Of a stretch of 64,000 bases of DNA, positions 46,636 through 58,157 are shown one piece after another. The notes beneath the pieces are model-generated. The model made no database searches. It was not told the origin of the DNA and worked only from the letters and a program-made list of their open reading frames with translations. The position numbers and the translations under genes are program-made. Source of the DNA: Gnetum montanum (Eukaryota; Streptophyta; Gnetopsida; Gnetales; Gnetaceae); NCBI GenBank assembly GCA_015680685.1, contig MNCI01017837.1, positions 151,471 through 215,470 on the forward strand, read 5' to 3'. How positions within the stretch are numbered: position 1 is the first letter of the stretch; each line of letters begins with the position of its first letter.

Positions 46636-48747
46636 TGTATTGTCCGAAATTGTCAAAGTGAGGCTGGAATGAAACAGACACTAATAGATCTATGGAAGAA
46701 ACAGTAAGATCCCACCTTCGTACGAGGGTAAGCTAGAAATAAGCAAAGGCAGAGTGCCTTGAATGGTCAGCGCGCAGATCAAATAAGCACTCCCCCTAAT
46801 GTACGCTATCGCGATGTGCCAGGTTATACGTAAACAGATATAAACGAATGCGTAAATGCACAAAATGTGAAACGAAAGCAGAACGTAAACAGACATAACG
46901 AAAATTGTAATAAATGTAAATGGCATAAACAAAGAACAATGGATGGAAAAATTGCAATAATATGTATTGATGGATTATTACAAAAAAAGAGGTGCACTAG
47001 TCAGAATGCAGTTGCAGATTGATCGCAAGGCAATCGTTTAGCCCCAATGTGAAGAGTGTATAGATGCTGGAAGATTGTAAGTTTCTGGTTGTAGGTGTGC
47101 AGCATGATCAAAATAGCCCCAAACACTCAGCATGACTAAGTCTGTGTAATGCCCAATCGTGCCAGATAATGATGATCCAATTCACCAATTCTCTAGATCC
47201 TCATGTCCCAAAATTTCCAACCCTCTTCAAATGGAAAAACGGGGTATTTATAGGGTTTTTAGGTGTGGGATTCAGATTTGGAGGACGATCTATGGCCGTG
47301 AGGTGCGAAACATGTGGATCAGGTGATAGGTGTGTGCATTGACTAGATGCACGATATGATATAATGTACAGCATATAGCATGACCAAGTCTTACGCTAGC
47401 ATGTGGAATCCATAGCGTAAGAGCTTGGCATGCTCAAAGAATAATAAAAAATAATTTACAAAATAATGCCCTATTACAATGGAGAATTTTATCTCTAGCC
47501 TTTTGAAACTGTGGTTTGTCGTGTCCTAGCGTCTTGGTGCTAGCATCCAGCATCCAGCGTGTGAGCATCCAGCGTATGAAACAAAAAATATGAACTTGGA
47601 ACCTCATTTTTTACCTTTGAAGCACATTCCAAGAGTGGATTTTTATGCCTAAGGTCTAGAGGGTGTTATATGTTAGATTTGGGCTCATCTGGAGGCTATT
47701 TTGGCTCTGTTTTGGTTGGTTACGCTGTGTTCACGCTGTGCAGCGTGACCAAAGTGTGATCCCAGCGTGACCAAGTGTTCATGCTCTGTTTTGAACTGAT
47801 TCTTGGAAGATGATCCCCTTTTTTGATGCCTAACTACTATCTATTCTGCAGGGTGGTCTGGGTGTTGATTTTGAGTCTATTTTACCTCTGTTTCGGACCT
47901 GTTTAGCTTGGTCATGCTGGGTTACGCTGTGCAGCGTGACCTCAGCCTCACTAACTAAAAATGCATTATTTGAAGCCTAAATTTGGATTTTCAGGAGCCT
48001 GTGAGCAAGTAGACTTGTTGCCTATCCCTTGGGGATGTAGTCCATGATGAAAACTTGCCTGAAACTACTTGATTTCGGCTGTTTGGGTTGGTCACGCCAT
48101 GGTCATGCTGTGCAGCGTGACCAAAGTGTGACACCAGCGTGAACAATTGAAAATTTCATGTTTGAGGCCCAAACCTTGATTTTCTGAAACCTGTAGATAT
48201 GTACAACTGTTGCCTAGCTCTCGGGGAAACCATGTCGAAATTCTACCTGGAGGTGCTTGAATTGAGCTATTCTAGCTTGGTTATGCTATGGTCACGCTGT
48301 GCAGCGTGACCTTAGCGTGACTAACTAAGAATCACCTAAAACATGTGATTTTGGGGTTGAATCTCGAAGTTCTGAAGGCTGGGAGTTGTAGGGGCAACGA
48401 TTAAGCTCATAGAGGGTCTGTGTGCTCGAATTTGGGTTGTTTGGACTTGATTTTGGGGCTCCATAAGTTGGTCATGCTGTACACACACAAGTCATATGCT
48501 GGGCAACCTGACCAAAGTGTGTGTGACCAAACTTACACTTTTTAGGGCTGAAACTATTGATTCTTGATGTTGAGACTTGCTGTAATCATTTGTGGGCCCC
48601 TGGGGGACCTTGCTTGCTCCATTGTGTGTCATTTCATGCTATTTTGGAGGCTCTCAAGTTTGGTCATGCTATACTCATGTTGGGCAACAGGATGACTTAG
48701 CTTGAGTCCTATCTAAAAGTGTTGGGCCAAAATTTTGTGGCGTTTCA
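46636..48747 (-). mobile_element. LTR C of the T1 array (5' outer LTR)
   Basis: Starts TGTATTGTCCGAAATTGTC, ends GGCGTTTCA, then the GCATG duplication. The TATA box on the minus strand is at 47245-47252 and would drive transcription into gag. It keeps the most perfect palindromic heads (for example 48290-48311). Confidence 0.92.
47721..48535. repeat. About 182-bp tandem repeats with palindromic heads, LTR C
   Basis: Heads near 47729, 47910, 48101, 48290 and 48469. The head at 48290 is a perfect 22-bp palindrome: arm GGTCACGCTG, spacer TG, reverse-complement arm. Each head is followed by another half site (AGCGTGACC or AGCGTGAAC). Confidence 0.85.
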
Positions 48748-48752
48748 GCATG
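48748..48752. repeat. Target site duplication GCATG, right (T1 array)
   Basis: Second copy of the 5-bp duplication, directly after the CA end of LTR C. Confidence 0.92.
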
Positions 48753-50082
48753 GAGCTAGGTGACCTTCCTACTCTTACACCTGAGGGCCTACTAGGTGAA
48801 TGCCTTGGATTTCCATCTATTGTTACTCTTTTGCTCTAACATCTTTGGCTATTTGGTTGTATGTTGATTGCATTGTTACGTTACAACCTCATATGTGCCT
48901 ACCAGCAGTCCCATGTCTACCTACTGCATGAAACTGTGGGTAGTTATGCCCAACAAGATTGCCTTCATGAAAGATGTTGTAGAGGACATTGATATGTGCA
49001 TGATGTTGCTTTGCTTCTGTTGCTTTACCAATTGAATGCTTAGTCTTTTTGGCCAATGTTGATTTACTTGTTGTATGCCAACAGATTCTAAGCTTCGATG
49101 GGATCCAAGTAGGGTGGCTAAGGTGGATGTCATCCCCGAGTTCCCTCATAAGGTGGTGTAGGTGCCTTGTCATACATACAAGGTAGCCAAAAAATGTGCA
49201 CTTTCCTACACAAAAGCATTATGGACCTACAAGTTCTTGAATGAGCACCTATGGAAGCACATGCATGAGCTCCAAGAGAGGGTGATAAGTTAAGACATAA
49301 AGACTAGGGATCTTCAATACTGATATAACTTTCTAGTAGCTTGATCATAGGGAGATAGTACATGGTAGACCTCAGAGATAGATTATTCCATGTACTAGTT
49401 GGTCATCCAGGGCAAAAATGAGGCCACCCGAGAGATTATCAAGCAGTAATTGTAGATGGATCTTCTCATGCAAAAGAACCAAGATTGGAAAACTATAGTA
49501 CAAAGGTATATAGATGGGGGCAAACTCAAAAGAACCACAAGCACTAGTACAAGCACGAGCACGATGTGTACCTTCAATGGTACAAAGAGGATTCTATCGA
49601 ACACCACCACCTCGAGATGTTTCTTGAGGTGACTAATGGGAGATAGGCCTACAAGCTATTCCCTCATCATACTTTGGTGAGTGGTTCTCCCAATAGGTAG
49701 ATTGTCACCTCCTCATGAGAGGTCTCCTCTACTACTTTTTCCATGGAGTCACTCACATGGATTACCATGGATAAAGACAAGACCCTTGCTGGAATCGACT
49801 TTGGCTAGGAGGATTGGATGTAGCTATCTGAGGAGGAGATCCTCCAATGCTTGGAGGATGGTGTTGATAGGTTACCTCCAGATGTCGTCGATGCAGGGCC
49901 CTCTCAAGTTAGTTTTTTGTTTACTTTTATGCCTTTTTATGTTAGTATTTATATTGGAAATTTGCTTACTAATTGTTTGTTTTTTCACTATTTTATGGTA
50001 GCAAGCACCATGTAATGCTACAGGCCCTAAAAACACAGCAAAGGTAGAAGCACCTCCACCTCTACCTAGTACCATTGGTTGA
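48748..50082 (+). pseudogene. Extra multi-exon gene, copy b, 3' part
   Basis: Continues from 22771 after the T1 array. Exons: 48748-48795 (ELGDLPTLTPEGLL, donor CTAG|GTGAAT), about 48909-48990, 49085-49907, 50002-50082. The long exon has the conserved LEREER/KIxxLQxRYDFL-like and KNHKH.YKHEHD patches. The stop TGA at 50080 follows PPPLPSTIG, matching copy a. The fifth exon has lost about 40 bp compared with copy a. Stops make it non-functional. Confidence 0.7.
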
Positions 50083-50763
50083 TCATATCATATTGTGGCC
50101 TCGTTGTATATTTTTTGCTACATGGTATTGATGCTCATGCTATGTACTATTATCGATGTGAGATGTAATGGATTCATTTGCTATATGGAGTGTGTAACTT
50201 TTGCAATTATTTGCTATACATTATACTATTTGATGTTGTGATAGATGGATGTGCTAAGTTATGATTATGTGATGATATGATTGTGCAATGACATGTGACT
50301 AGGCCATTGCGAACCTCATGCTAGTTTAGGATCCTAGCAGGAGGGTCGATGCTAGTTTAAGGCCATTTCAGGCTGTGAGTTTCTAGTTTAAGGCCATGGT
50401 GGGCTGTGGTGATAATTTTAGGCCATTCTGGCCGTGGATGTCAATTTAAGGCCATGGCAGGCCATGCGCTAGTTTAAGGCCTTTTCAGGCCATGTGTTTT
50501 TTTAGTTTTAGTTTTTATGATTTTTATGTTTTTTTAATTTTTTTCATGCATAGGCTAATAACTGCTAAAGAGTAAACTAAATAAGCATATGTGTAAACTA
50601 AGCAAAAATGCACAAACAAAGGAAACTAATGTGTAACAAAGTGAACAACATAAAATGCAAACAACCAACCAAAATGTAAATGCACAAACAAGTGTAGGTA
50701 GGCAAGATATGTGTTAAATGAAGGACAAGTAAGCACCTAATGTGCATTGAAGTGAGGGGTTAC
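50083..50763. other. Convergent spacer between the extra gene and PR, copy b
   Basis: 3' UTR of the plus-strand gene, then the boundary repeat array at 50310-50495, then A-rich DNA matching 12801-13034. No gene is seen. The minus-strand candidate donor CTGAG|GTAACC is at its right edge. Confidence 0.65.
50310..50495. repeat. Tandem 30-35 bp repeat at the antisense-gene / PR boundary (copy b)
   Basis: About six units of 'gctagtttaaggccatttcaggc' and 'tagtttaaggccatggcaggccatg', equivalent to 12490-12800. Confidence 0.85.
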
Positions 50764-51480
50764 CTCAGTCGCGTAGTTGCTTCCTAACCTAGTGTGGGTT
50801 AGGAGGCACATAAGGCCTAGATTGTATGATGTGGTATTCACCTTGACCTTCATCTCCTATGTCAAAGGGCAATTCAGCCCATAAAGCATCCTCTAGGAGT
50901 TCCTTCGCTTGCTTGGGTATGTTAGCCTCGTATGTTTTGCCATTGTCCTCTACGGGAGGTGCATCATCAAGGAACTCCACCTCTAACCCTTATTCTATGT
51001 CTCTATTGTTAATGGCCAAAGGGGCTACATTGTCACTGTAAATGATAACCTCACCACCTTCATATGGAAGGTGGATTTCCTTGTGAATAGGAAAAGAGAT
51101 GGCCCACAGTTGGACTAGCCAGGGCCTACCCAAGATTAAGTTGAATCTGGGTGTCTCCTTGATGATGATGAACTCTACAGTGGTGGGGAACTATTCCCTT
51201 TCCATGAAGGCTATTGCAATAGTTCCCCTAACAACAATGTGCAACCCATTGAAGGACTTTAGACACATTGTTTTCATGGGCTTGACCTGATTTGCAAGAC
51301 CTAGTTTATCAATGACAATGCATGGAATGACATTTTTTGTCACCCCATCATTGACATGTACCCTTTAGATTTTGCATTTCCCTACATGAATGGTGATAAA
51401 CATAGGCATGATGATAACCTGACCCTTCTCAAGGTCAACCTTGATCACCTCATAGCAAAATGCCAGCGGTGTTGAGCTTC
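50764..51480 (-). pseudogene. Retropepsin-like protease, copy b, decayed
   Basis: The minus strand reads RVHVNDGVTKNVIP, so the catalytic Asp is Asn; then FNLILGRPWLVQL, FPIHKEIHLPYEGGEVIIY, and an open tail at 50789-50980 with DALWAELPFDIGDEGQGE. The tail is shared with element a and marks the end of the PR part before the candidate donor. Confidence 0.83.
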
Positions 51481-54440
51481 ATTCCTATAGCGTAGGAGGT
51501 AGCATCACAGCATGGATGGATTGTTCATCTATTGGGATGTCCTCCATAATAGGAATGAAGGTCCACATGTGGACTAGCACCTTACAATGGGTGAAGGAGT
51601 CATGATCAGGTCATACAGGCTTAACATGGTGTTCTTTTACTTTAAAGCTTGCTTCACTTTAGCTAATGTGTTTATGAAATCCTTTTCATCGATCATCTTA
51701 TTGGTCTTGATCTCCTCCATGCAGCCCAAGAGATGAATCTCTCATGGAGGGAGCTTAGGCCCAACTTGCCTTACTTGCTTAGGAGCCTCAATGCTCAGTT
51801 GCTAGTTACTGGTAGTGGTCTCCTCAGTTGATTTGGCCATGGGGTTGAAGGATAGGGGTATCAACTTTAGTGGGCCTAGCACTTTATTCTCCTAATGTTG
51901 CTTAAGTGTCTTATCAGCAACGTGCTCATTAGGCCCCCTAGGTTTCCACCTGGATGTTTTACTAGCGTTGCCTGTAGGATGGTCCCTTGGATGAGTAGAG
52001 ACTGATGCATGGCCTACCACCAGACTCTGGGGAGGTGAGGAGTCTACATGTTGTAGCACCTTGATGACAAAGGATGACTAGAAAGTGGTTGTTGCAACAT
52101 GCTATAGGACCCTAACCACAAAGGATGTTGTGGGTGCCTGAGATGGTGCTCTGACAACAAAAGGGGACCTTGAACTTGTGGAGGATGAGGAGGCCCTAGC
52201 ATTGCCAGAGGACACATAGATCATGAATGGTTGCTACACCAGCTCTAGGTTTTCATCAACATTGATCACATTGATGGTGCACCCTGCATCACCCACATTC
52301 AGAGGATCCTTGTAGATCCTCATCAATTGGTTTTGAGGGAAAACTAGGTTAGTAGCATCAAGGATCAACTCACCTCTATCAATCATCTGTTGGATGTCAT
52401 CTTGCAAAGCCATGCAGAAGTTAGTGTTGTGGCCAGGCAACTAATGGTAATGGTAAAACCTATCTAGCCTGAAATGATTAAGGATCAAAGGCTCATTAGG
52501 GGTAGCACATGCCAGATTTCTCAAGAGCTTACAGTATCTTTTTTGTCTCTTACAAACATCCTCAAACATCTACTTATACTAAATGTGTCTAGCCTTGAGT
52601 AGTTGGTCTAGAAGTTCTGATAATTTTAGGGGCAATGGGATGTACTTTGAGTGGTCCTTGAGCTCAAAGTTGGGCCTTGAGACAGCTTGCCCTATGGCTA
52701 CCAATGATGTAGGCTAGTTTCTTACCACAGTGCTAAGGCCAAAAGCCTTGTTGTTGGCCAAGGCCTTAGGTGGCCTAGCTATTAGCTTGCGGTTAGTTAA
52801 CTTGGCCTCATTGGCCACTGTTGTGACAATTGTGGTTTGTTTGCCCTTGTTCTTGTCCTTCCAAGTGTGGAGGTTCTTGTAGGCCATGTAGGCTAGGTCT
52901 TTGTTGGCTTCCACTGCATCCTAAATGCTCTTAATTTGAGCAAATGCTTGGCTCAAGGATTGCAAGGCTAGATAATATCACTTTGACTTAATAAAGTCAT
53001 TAACTGCACCCTTGAAGATTTTCAACAAGTGCATTTGAACAATTGGCTCACGGATTTCATTGAGCAATGCATGCCAATGTTGTATGAATTTCTGCATGGG
53101 CTCTAAGTGGCCCTACTTAATATGCATAAGCTAGTCTAGGGTCGCTTCTAGGTTCAAGTTATACTTAAAGCATGTGATGAACTAGCTGAGGAGATCCTCC
53201 AAAGAGGAAATGGAGGGCCTAGGTAGCACATAGTACTAGTCTAGTGCCTTGCAGGTTAAAGACATGGCAAACACACATATGATGGCATGTGGCCATGCTT
53301 GCAGTAAGAGACATTTAGACCTAAATGTCACTAGGTATGCATTGGGATCCCCTTCACCATTGTATTAGGTAAATTCGGACCCTAGTAGGCAATTTCAGTG
53401 GTGGAACAATAAGATTGATCAAATCATCCTAATAGAAGTCCATTACATGAACTGTTTTAGAGGAGGCAACCTTAAGCTACTTAACCTCTTCCATTAAAGT
53501 TTGGATGAGCTAGAATGCCTGATCCAAGCTCAAGGATGTTGTGACGGGTTACGTCAGTTGTGTTGCTCGCTATGTTGGTTGTGTGGCCCATGACCTAGTT
53601 GTTTATTATAGGGTCACATAGGATGTTTTCTGTGTAGGCTATGCCATGGGCATAATGGTTGGGGCCCACCATGCATCTATGGTTTGGGCTACTATAGAGG
53701 GTGCCAACAAAATAGGCATGACATGTGATGCCTGAGTTGTTTGGTGCTGGGAGGGGTGCACGGTGTGCATGTAAGGTTGCATGGGCATGACGATTACCAA
53801 CAAAGAAGATTGAACAAGTGGGCTATGCCACAAAGGGTACATTGAAGGGAGGTACCACATCTTGGTATGTGTACTAGGTTTGGTGGATCACCACCACAAG
53901 TGTTAACCTAGGAGGTGACACCAAGGTTATCACTGTCTCCAAGAAGATAGATGGGTGAGACTGTAGAGAAATAAAAGCAAAAGTTGTTCGCTAGAAGAAG
54001 GTATGGAATAAGTCCTTGTGCTCTGAATGACCCTCAAACTCATCCTACTCTTGTTGCAGGGGCTCCTTGTAGTCTATCCCTACCTCACACTCATTCATTC
54101 AAATGAGCTAGGTGAGCATCCACTGATAGGACTCAGTGAGCAAAATGAAGTCAACAGTGGAGGGGAAGTATTCTCATCCATTTCTGTATATGAGTTCATA
54201 ACTTTGTTTGGCCTCCATGTCTTGGTAGTCTACAAATAGACCCACTTGGAGCTTCATGCAAATGAAATTATACTACTCATTTTTCAGCGTTGTGTACTTA
54301 AAAGGTAGGCTACGCAACCTAAGGAATTGCCTATTTTCTAACATGGAATGATTGGTAGGATGGGTAATTTGGTTTTCCTGTTGGGTGGGTATGAGCATGA
54401 GTGTGCTTGGAACTGAGGTCAAAGGTTACTCAGGGTTCAT
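51481..54440 (-). pseudogene. Gag polyprotein, copy b, decayed
   Basis: Starts MNPE at 54440. The N-terminal block NEQYNFICMKLQVGLFVDY matches T1 (the first residue of it is next to a stop). The zinc-knuckle region at about 52400 keeps GHNTNFCMALQDDIQQMIDRG, so the last Cys survives here although it is lost in T1. The capsid region spans about 52900-53500. Stops and frameshifts are frequent. Confidence 0.8.
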
Positions 54441-54925
54441 GATGCAAAGGAAAAATGCAAAGGCTATTGATTGCAACAAGGAGAAAAAATGGCTAACTAT
54501 GAAAATAGAGCAAAAAAGATAACTAAGTGTAAAAACTGTGAAAAAATGACTAAGTATGAAACTGAAAAAAATTGGCTAACTTTGGGACTACGCTTTCTAT
54601 GCTGAGGCCCAACTACACTCTCTATGCTAAGAGCCAACTACACTCTACTAAGCACCTAGAATTTAACTAAGTGTAATATGTAAGCTTTAGTGTCACCATG
54701 CAGGGTTCCAGGGGAACCAATGACGGTGTCTAGTCTACACCAACCAATTTGTAGATAATGCCTGCATGGGCCTAGGATCCAACTACTGCACAAGGCAAGT
54801 CCATAGGGGTGTTGGGTCTATACCAGCCTATAGCTAGCAACGGTCGTGGAGAGAGCATACGAGATAACAACCAATGAAGGCTGCAAAAGGAAATGGCACT
54901 GGCCCTCCTTCTAGCACTAGAAAAC
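54441..54925 (-). other. Gag leader of copy b with tandem repeats and PBS remnant
   Basis: Repeats of 'aaaaatggctaactatgaaaa' type at 54483-54600, then T2 motifs ('gggactacgctttctatgctgagg', 'aactacactctctatgctaagag'). The minus strand next to the LTR reads GTTTTCTAGTGCTAGAAGGAG, close to the T1 PBS candidate. About 54700-54850 repeats the 'ccaactaca..' context without a gene. Confidence 0.6.
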
Positions 54926-56298
54926 TATAGTGACCGAAAATGTCGGTGGCTGGAATGGGAACACCAAGAGGTGTGTGAGTGCAAATATTTAACCCAGCAT
55001 CCATGTGAGGGCCTGCTAGAGGTAGAGATGAGGTGACCATAATAGTCTTGTTGATCAAATAGGAACTTATAGAATGCAATGCTATAACAATTCTCAATGA
55101 GAAGTGGTCTTTCGTGATGTTAATGGGGGGTGAGTGTAGTTAAGGGTTTCCACTGAAAACAAAGGAGTCAATATGCAGTTACATGCGAAAATAGTGAGAA
55201 ATGCAAGTAAAATGTTAGAATGCAAATAAAAATGCTAAAAAATGCATAGAGGGAGAGCAAGAGAGAAAGCAGCACCACCCCAAATGGGAAGAGCATAGTT
55301 AACTACAAGAAATGTGAGGAGGTATGTGGTGTACAAACAAGTATAGTAGGTAGTGTAGTCATAGTCTCAGGGTGCCTAGGCTACAAAAAATAACATCCAC
55401 CATGAAGTCTATGCTTTCCAAGTTGGCCATTGTGGTGTCCCATGGGCTACAGTGGGCTGCAGTGGACTAGGTGGTATGCAAAGATGTCTTCCAATGCTCT
55501 ACCTTAAACATGCTCTTGCACAATGCTCTAATGAGTTTGCCAACAAAATTCCAAAATGCCAATCAATCTTCAAATTTGCTAACCCCTAAAATGTAGAGCG
55601 TTGAGGTATTTTTAGGATTAGGGTTGCCCTAAATTATATATTAGGTTCCATATGGCAATGGGGTAGTTGGGACCACACTACACCCAACTACACTTCCCAT
55701 TGAAGCAAATGGTGTTCTGCTCTAGTGTGCTCTAATGAACTTCGCAAAACTACTAGACTATGACTACATTGCCAATTGCATGTTTGTGTGCTAAAAAGAC
55801 CATAATGTACCTAACAAAAATGCAAAAAATGAAAGTTTAGAGACTATGATATCCACTGTCTTGAGTGGTGTCAAGCATAGTTACAATTTTGGGACAAAGG
55901 GGGTGCAAAAAGAAATGAAACTTGCTAATCCTACTTGCTAGAGATGCGTCAGAATTGATGTGGATGTTGGTGTTACATTTTGAAGGCCTTTGGAGGCTAT
56001 TTTACATGACTACACTCAACTATGCTCTAGAGTGTAGTCTCAATAGTTAGAAAATATTACAAAGAATGCACTTCCATGCTGACTATGCTCTAGAGCATAA
56101 TTCCAAAAATAGGGAGTGTAGTCCTGGCACTTGAAAAAAATCTTACAAAAATTGATCTTTCAAACTATCTACACTTGACTATGTTCCTAAGTGTAGTCTC
56201 GATAGAAAAATTTTACAAAACTAGTGTCTTTGTGCAGACTACACTCTAGAGCATAGTCCCAGCACTTATAAAATCTTTGCCAAACTATTTCTTCCATG

Positions 56299-56303
56299 CC
56301 AAC
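56299..56303. repeat. Target site duplication CCAAC, left (nested solo LTR)
   Basis: Matches 57955-57959. The LTR ending at 394 has related, undisrupted sequence around 70-90. Confidence 0.9.
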
Positions 56304-57954
56304 TATAATAATCAAAAAAATCTGGGGCTGGAATGAGACTCCGAGAGGTCCATGGTCACACAACTGTGATCTCGCTTCCACATGAGGACTTGCTGGGAAC
56401 ACAGGTAGGGTGCCTAGGATAGTCTTGTTGATTGAATAAGGACTTATGGATGTTACAATGAAACAAATGTTATGGTGTTGATATAGTGTCTACGACGTCT
56501 ACGATGTTCATAGGTGTGAGCATAGTTGATGTTTTGGGCGTAAAAACAAAGGTGTAAACATGTAAATATGTGCATGAATAGTGAAAAAACATGAATAGAA
56601 TGCTAAAATGTCAAAAAAATGCAAGAATGCACAAGACGTAGGCAAGAGAGAGAGAATGGCACCACCCTAAATGGGGGGAGCATAGTCAACTGTAAAGAAA
56701 AGGTGAGGAGGTACATGGTGTACAAATAGGTGTAGTAGGTAGTGTAGTCACAGTCTCAACGTGTCTGGATACAAAGAATTGACATCCTTCATGGATTCTA
56801 AGCCTATTGGGTTAGTTGTTGTGTCTTACGAGCTACAGTGGTGTACGATGCGCTAGGCAATGTACAATAGTGCTGTGGTTTTTCAAAGTTTGTCAAAATG
56901 CTAAGTGCGCTCAGGTGCAAGGGTACTTAGAATGCAAGTTTTCTCGTTGATTGCTTCAAAATGCCAAACCCTAAAACATGAAGTGCTGGGGTATTTATAG
57001 GCCTAGGGTTAGTATGAATTGCAAATCAGGTGCCATGTGGTAGAGGGGTAGTTAGAACTATGCTAGCCCCAACTATGCTTCCGCTAAAGCAAGATGGTGT
57101 TCTGCTGGTGTACTTCAATGGACCCTATGAAACTACCAGCCTATGACTACACTACCGAGACTACATGTGCGAGTGCCAATCAAACTGCAATGTACCTAAA
57201 AATAGTGCAAAATAGTATAGTTTTGGAAACTACGCTCTGTGACTACATTGCCCACTCTCTCGAGTGTTGTTGAGCATAGGTACATTTCGAGGGTAAATGG
57301 GGGATGCAAATAAAATGCAAATTATTGATATTTCTTGATGAAGGAATGTTGAAGCTAAGATGCAGGTCGATGCTGAGTTCTAGAGGCTTCTAACGATAGT
57401 TTTAGTAGACTATGCTCTAGAGAGTAGCCCCAGGAATTAGGAAAATCTTGCCAAAAATGAGGCTCAGTGTAGGCTACACTCTAGAGCGTAGTCCTGGAGG
57501 TGATAGCATAGCCTCAGCACTTGAAAAAAATCTAGCAAAGATGATGTACCCATGCAGACTATACTAACTACACTCTAAAGCATAGTAGGGAGCATAGGCT
57601 TAGGAGTTAGAAAATCTGCTAAACTGTTTCGTCCATCCCAACCATGCCTAGCAACCTCTGGCTTGACACTTAAGAAAATTCACAAAATTGATCATTTGAA
57701 GGCTAACTATGCTTTGGAGCGTAGTTCTAGTAGGGTGAGTGTAGCCAAAACACTTAGAAAAATTTGCAACTACTGTTGACACTTAGAAAAGTTTTGCAAA
57801 TCTAGACTATTATTTTTAGCTATGCTAACTATGCTCTAGAGTGTAATCCTAATAGTGGGAGTGTAGTCTCAATACTTAGATAAAATTTACCAAGTTTTGA
57901 CACTTTCCCAAATTTGCAGTTGAGACCTAGGAGCTCGAATTTGATGGTGTTTCA
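56304..57954 (-). mobile_element. Solo T2-family LTR nested in a T2 LTR
   Basis: Starts TATAATAATCAAAAAAATC (aligned with TGTAGCAATTGAAAATGTC), ends GATGGTGTTTCA, 1.65 kb. It is flanked by direct CCAAC repeats at 56299-56303 and 57955-57959. A normal TATA box is at 56992-56999. There is no internal sequence, so it was reduced to a solo LTR. Confidence 0.93.
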
Positions 57955-58157
57955 CCAACCATGCTCTGCAGCCACTGGCTTGACACTTAGAAAAATATTG
58001 CAAATTTTGACTTCTGTGTTGACTATGCTAACTATGCTTTAGATCATAGTCCTAGTAGTGGAGAGGGTAGTCCTGAGACTTAGAAAAAATTGCCTTGCAT
58101 TGACACTTAGACAAATTTGTAGTCAAGACACGATGGCCCAAATTTGGTGGTGTTTCA
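57400..58157. repeat. Degenerate palindromic repeats at the T2 LTR 3' side
   Basis: Units of about 60-70 bp built around 'gactacgctctagagcgtagtc'-like palindromes followed by 'ccagcaa..agtctcaacacttagaaaaatttgcc'. Similar units lie at 1-390, 18400-18799 and 55990-56290. A perfect 16-bp example, TATGCTCTAGAGCATA, is at 56084-56099. Confidence 0.8.
57955..57959. repeat. Target site duplication CCAAC, right (nested solo LTR)
   Basis: Second copy; the outer LTR resumes with 'catgctctgcagccactgg'. Confidence 0.9.

Larger units (their letters stand above)
22777..48747 (-). mobile_element. T1 Tat/Ogre-like retrotransposon array: LTR A - internal' - LTR B - internal - LTR C
   Basis: Three LTRs of one family (22777-24690, 28329-30443, 46636-48747) in the same orientation are separated by a 3.6-kb partial and a 16.2-kb complete internal region. 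The outer ends carry one target duplication (GCATG) and TG..CA termini, so the whole 26 kb behaves as one insertion later expanded by LTR-LTR recombination and then partly deleted. The minus-strand order in the complete part is 5' LTR C, gag, PR, extra antisense gene, RT, RNase H, IN, PPT, 3' LTR B; LTR-to-LTR length is about 20.4 kb. Confidence 0.92.
54926..58157 (-). mobile_element. T2 5' LTR of copy b, split by a nested solo LTR
   Basis: The outer LTR is 54926-56303 plus 57960-58157 (about 1.58 kb together). It starts TATAGTGACCGAAAATGTC (TG changed to TA) and ends GGTGTTTCA. Its TATA box is mutated (TAAAAATA near 55608). The inserted part, 56304-57954, is described separately. To the right begins F3 material. 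Confidence 0.88.
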
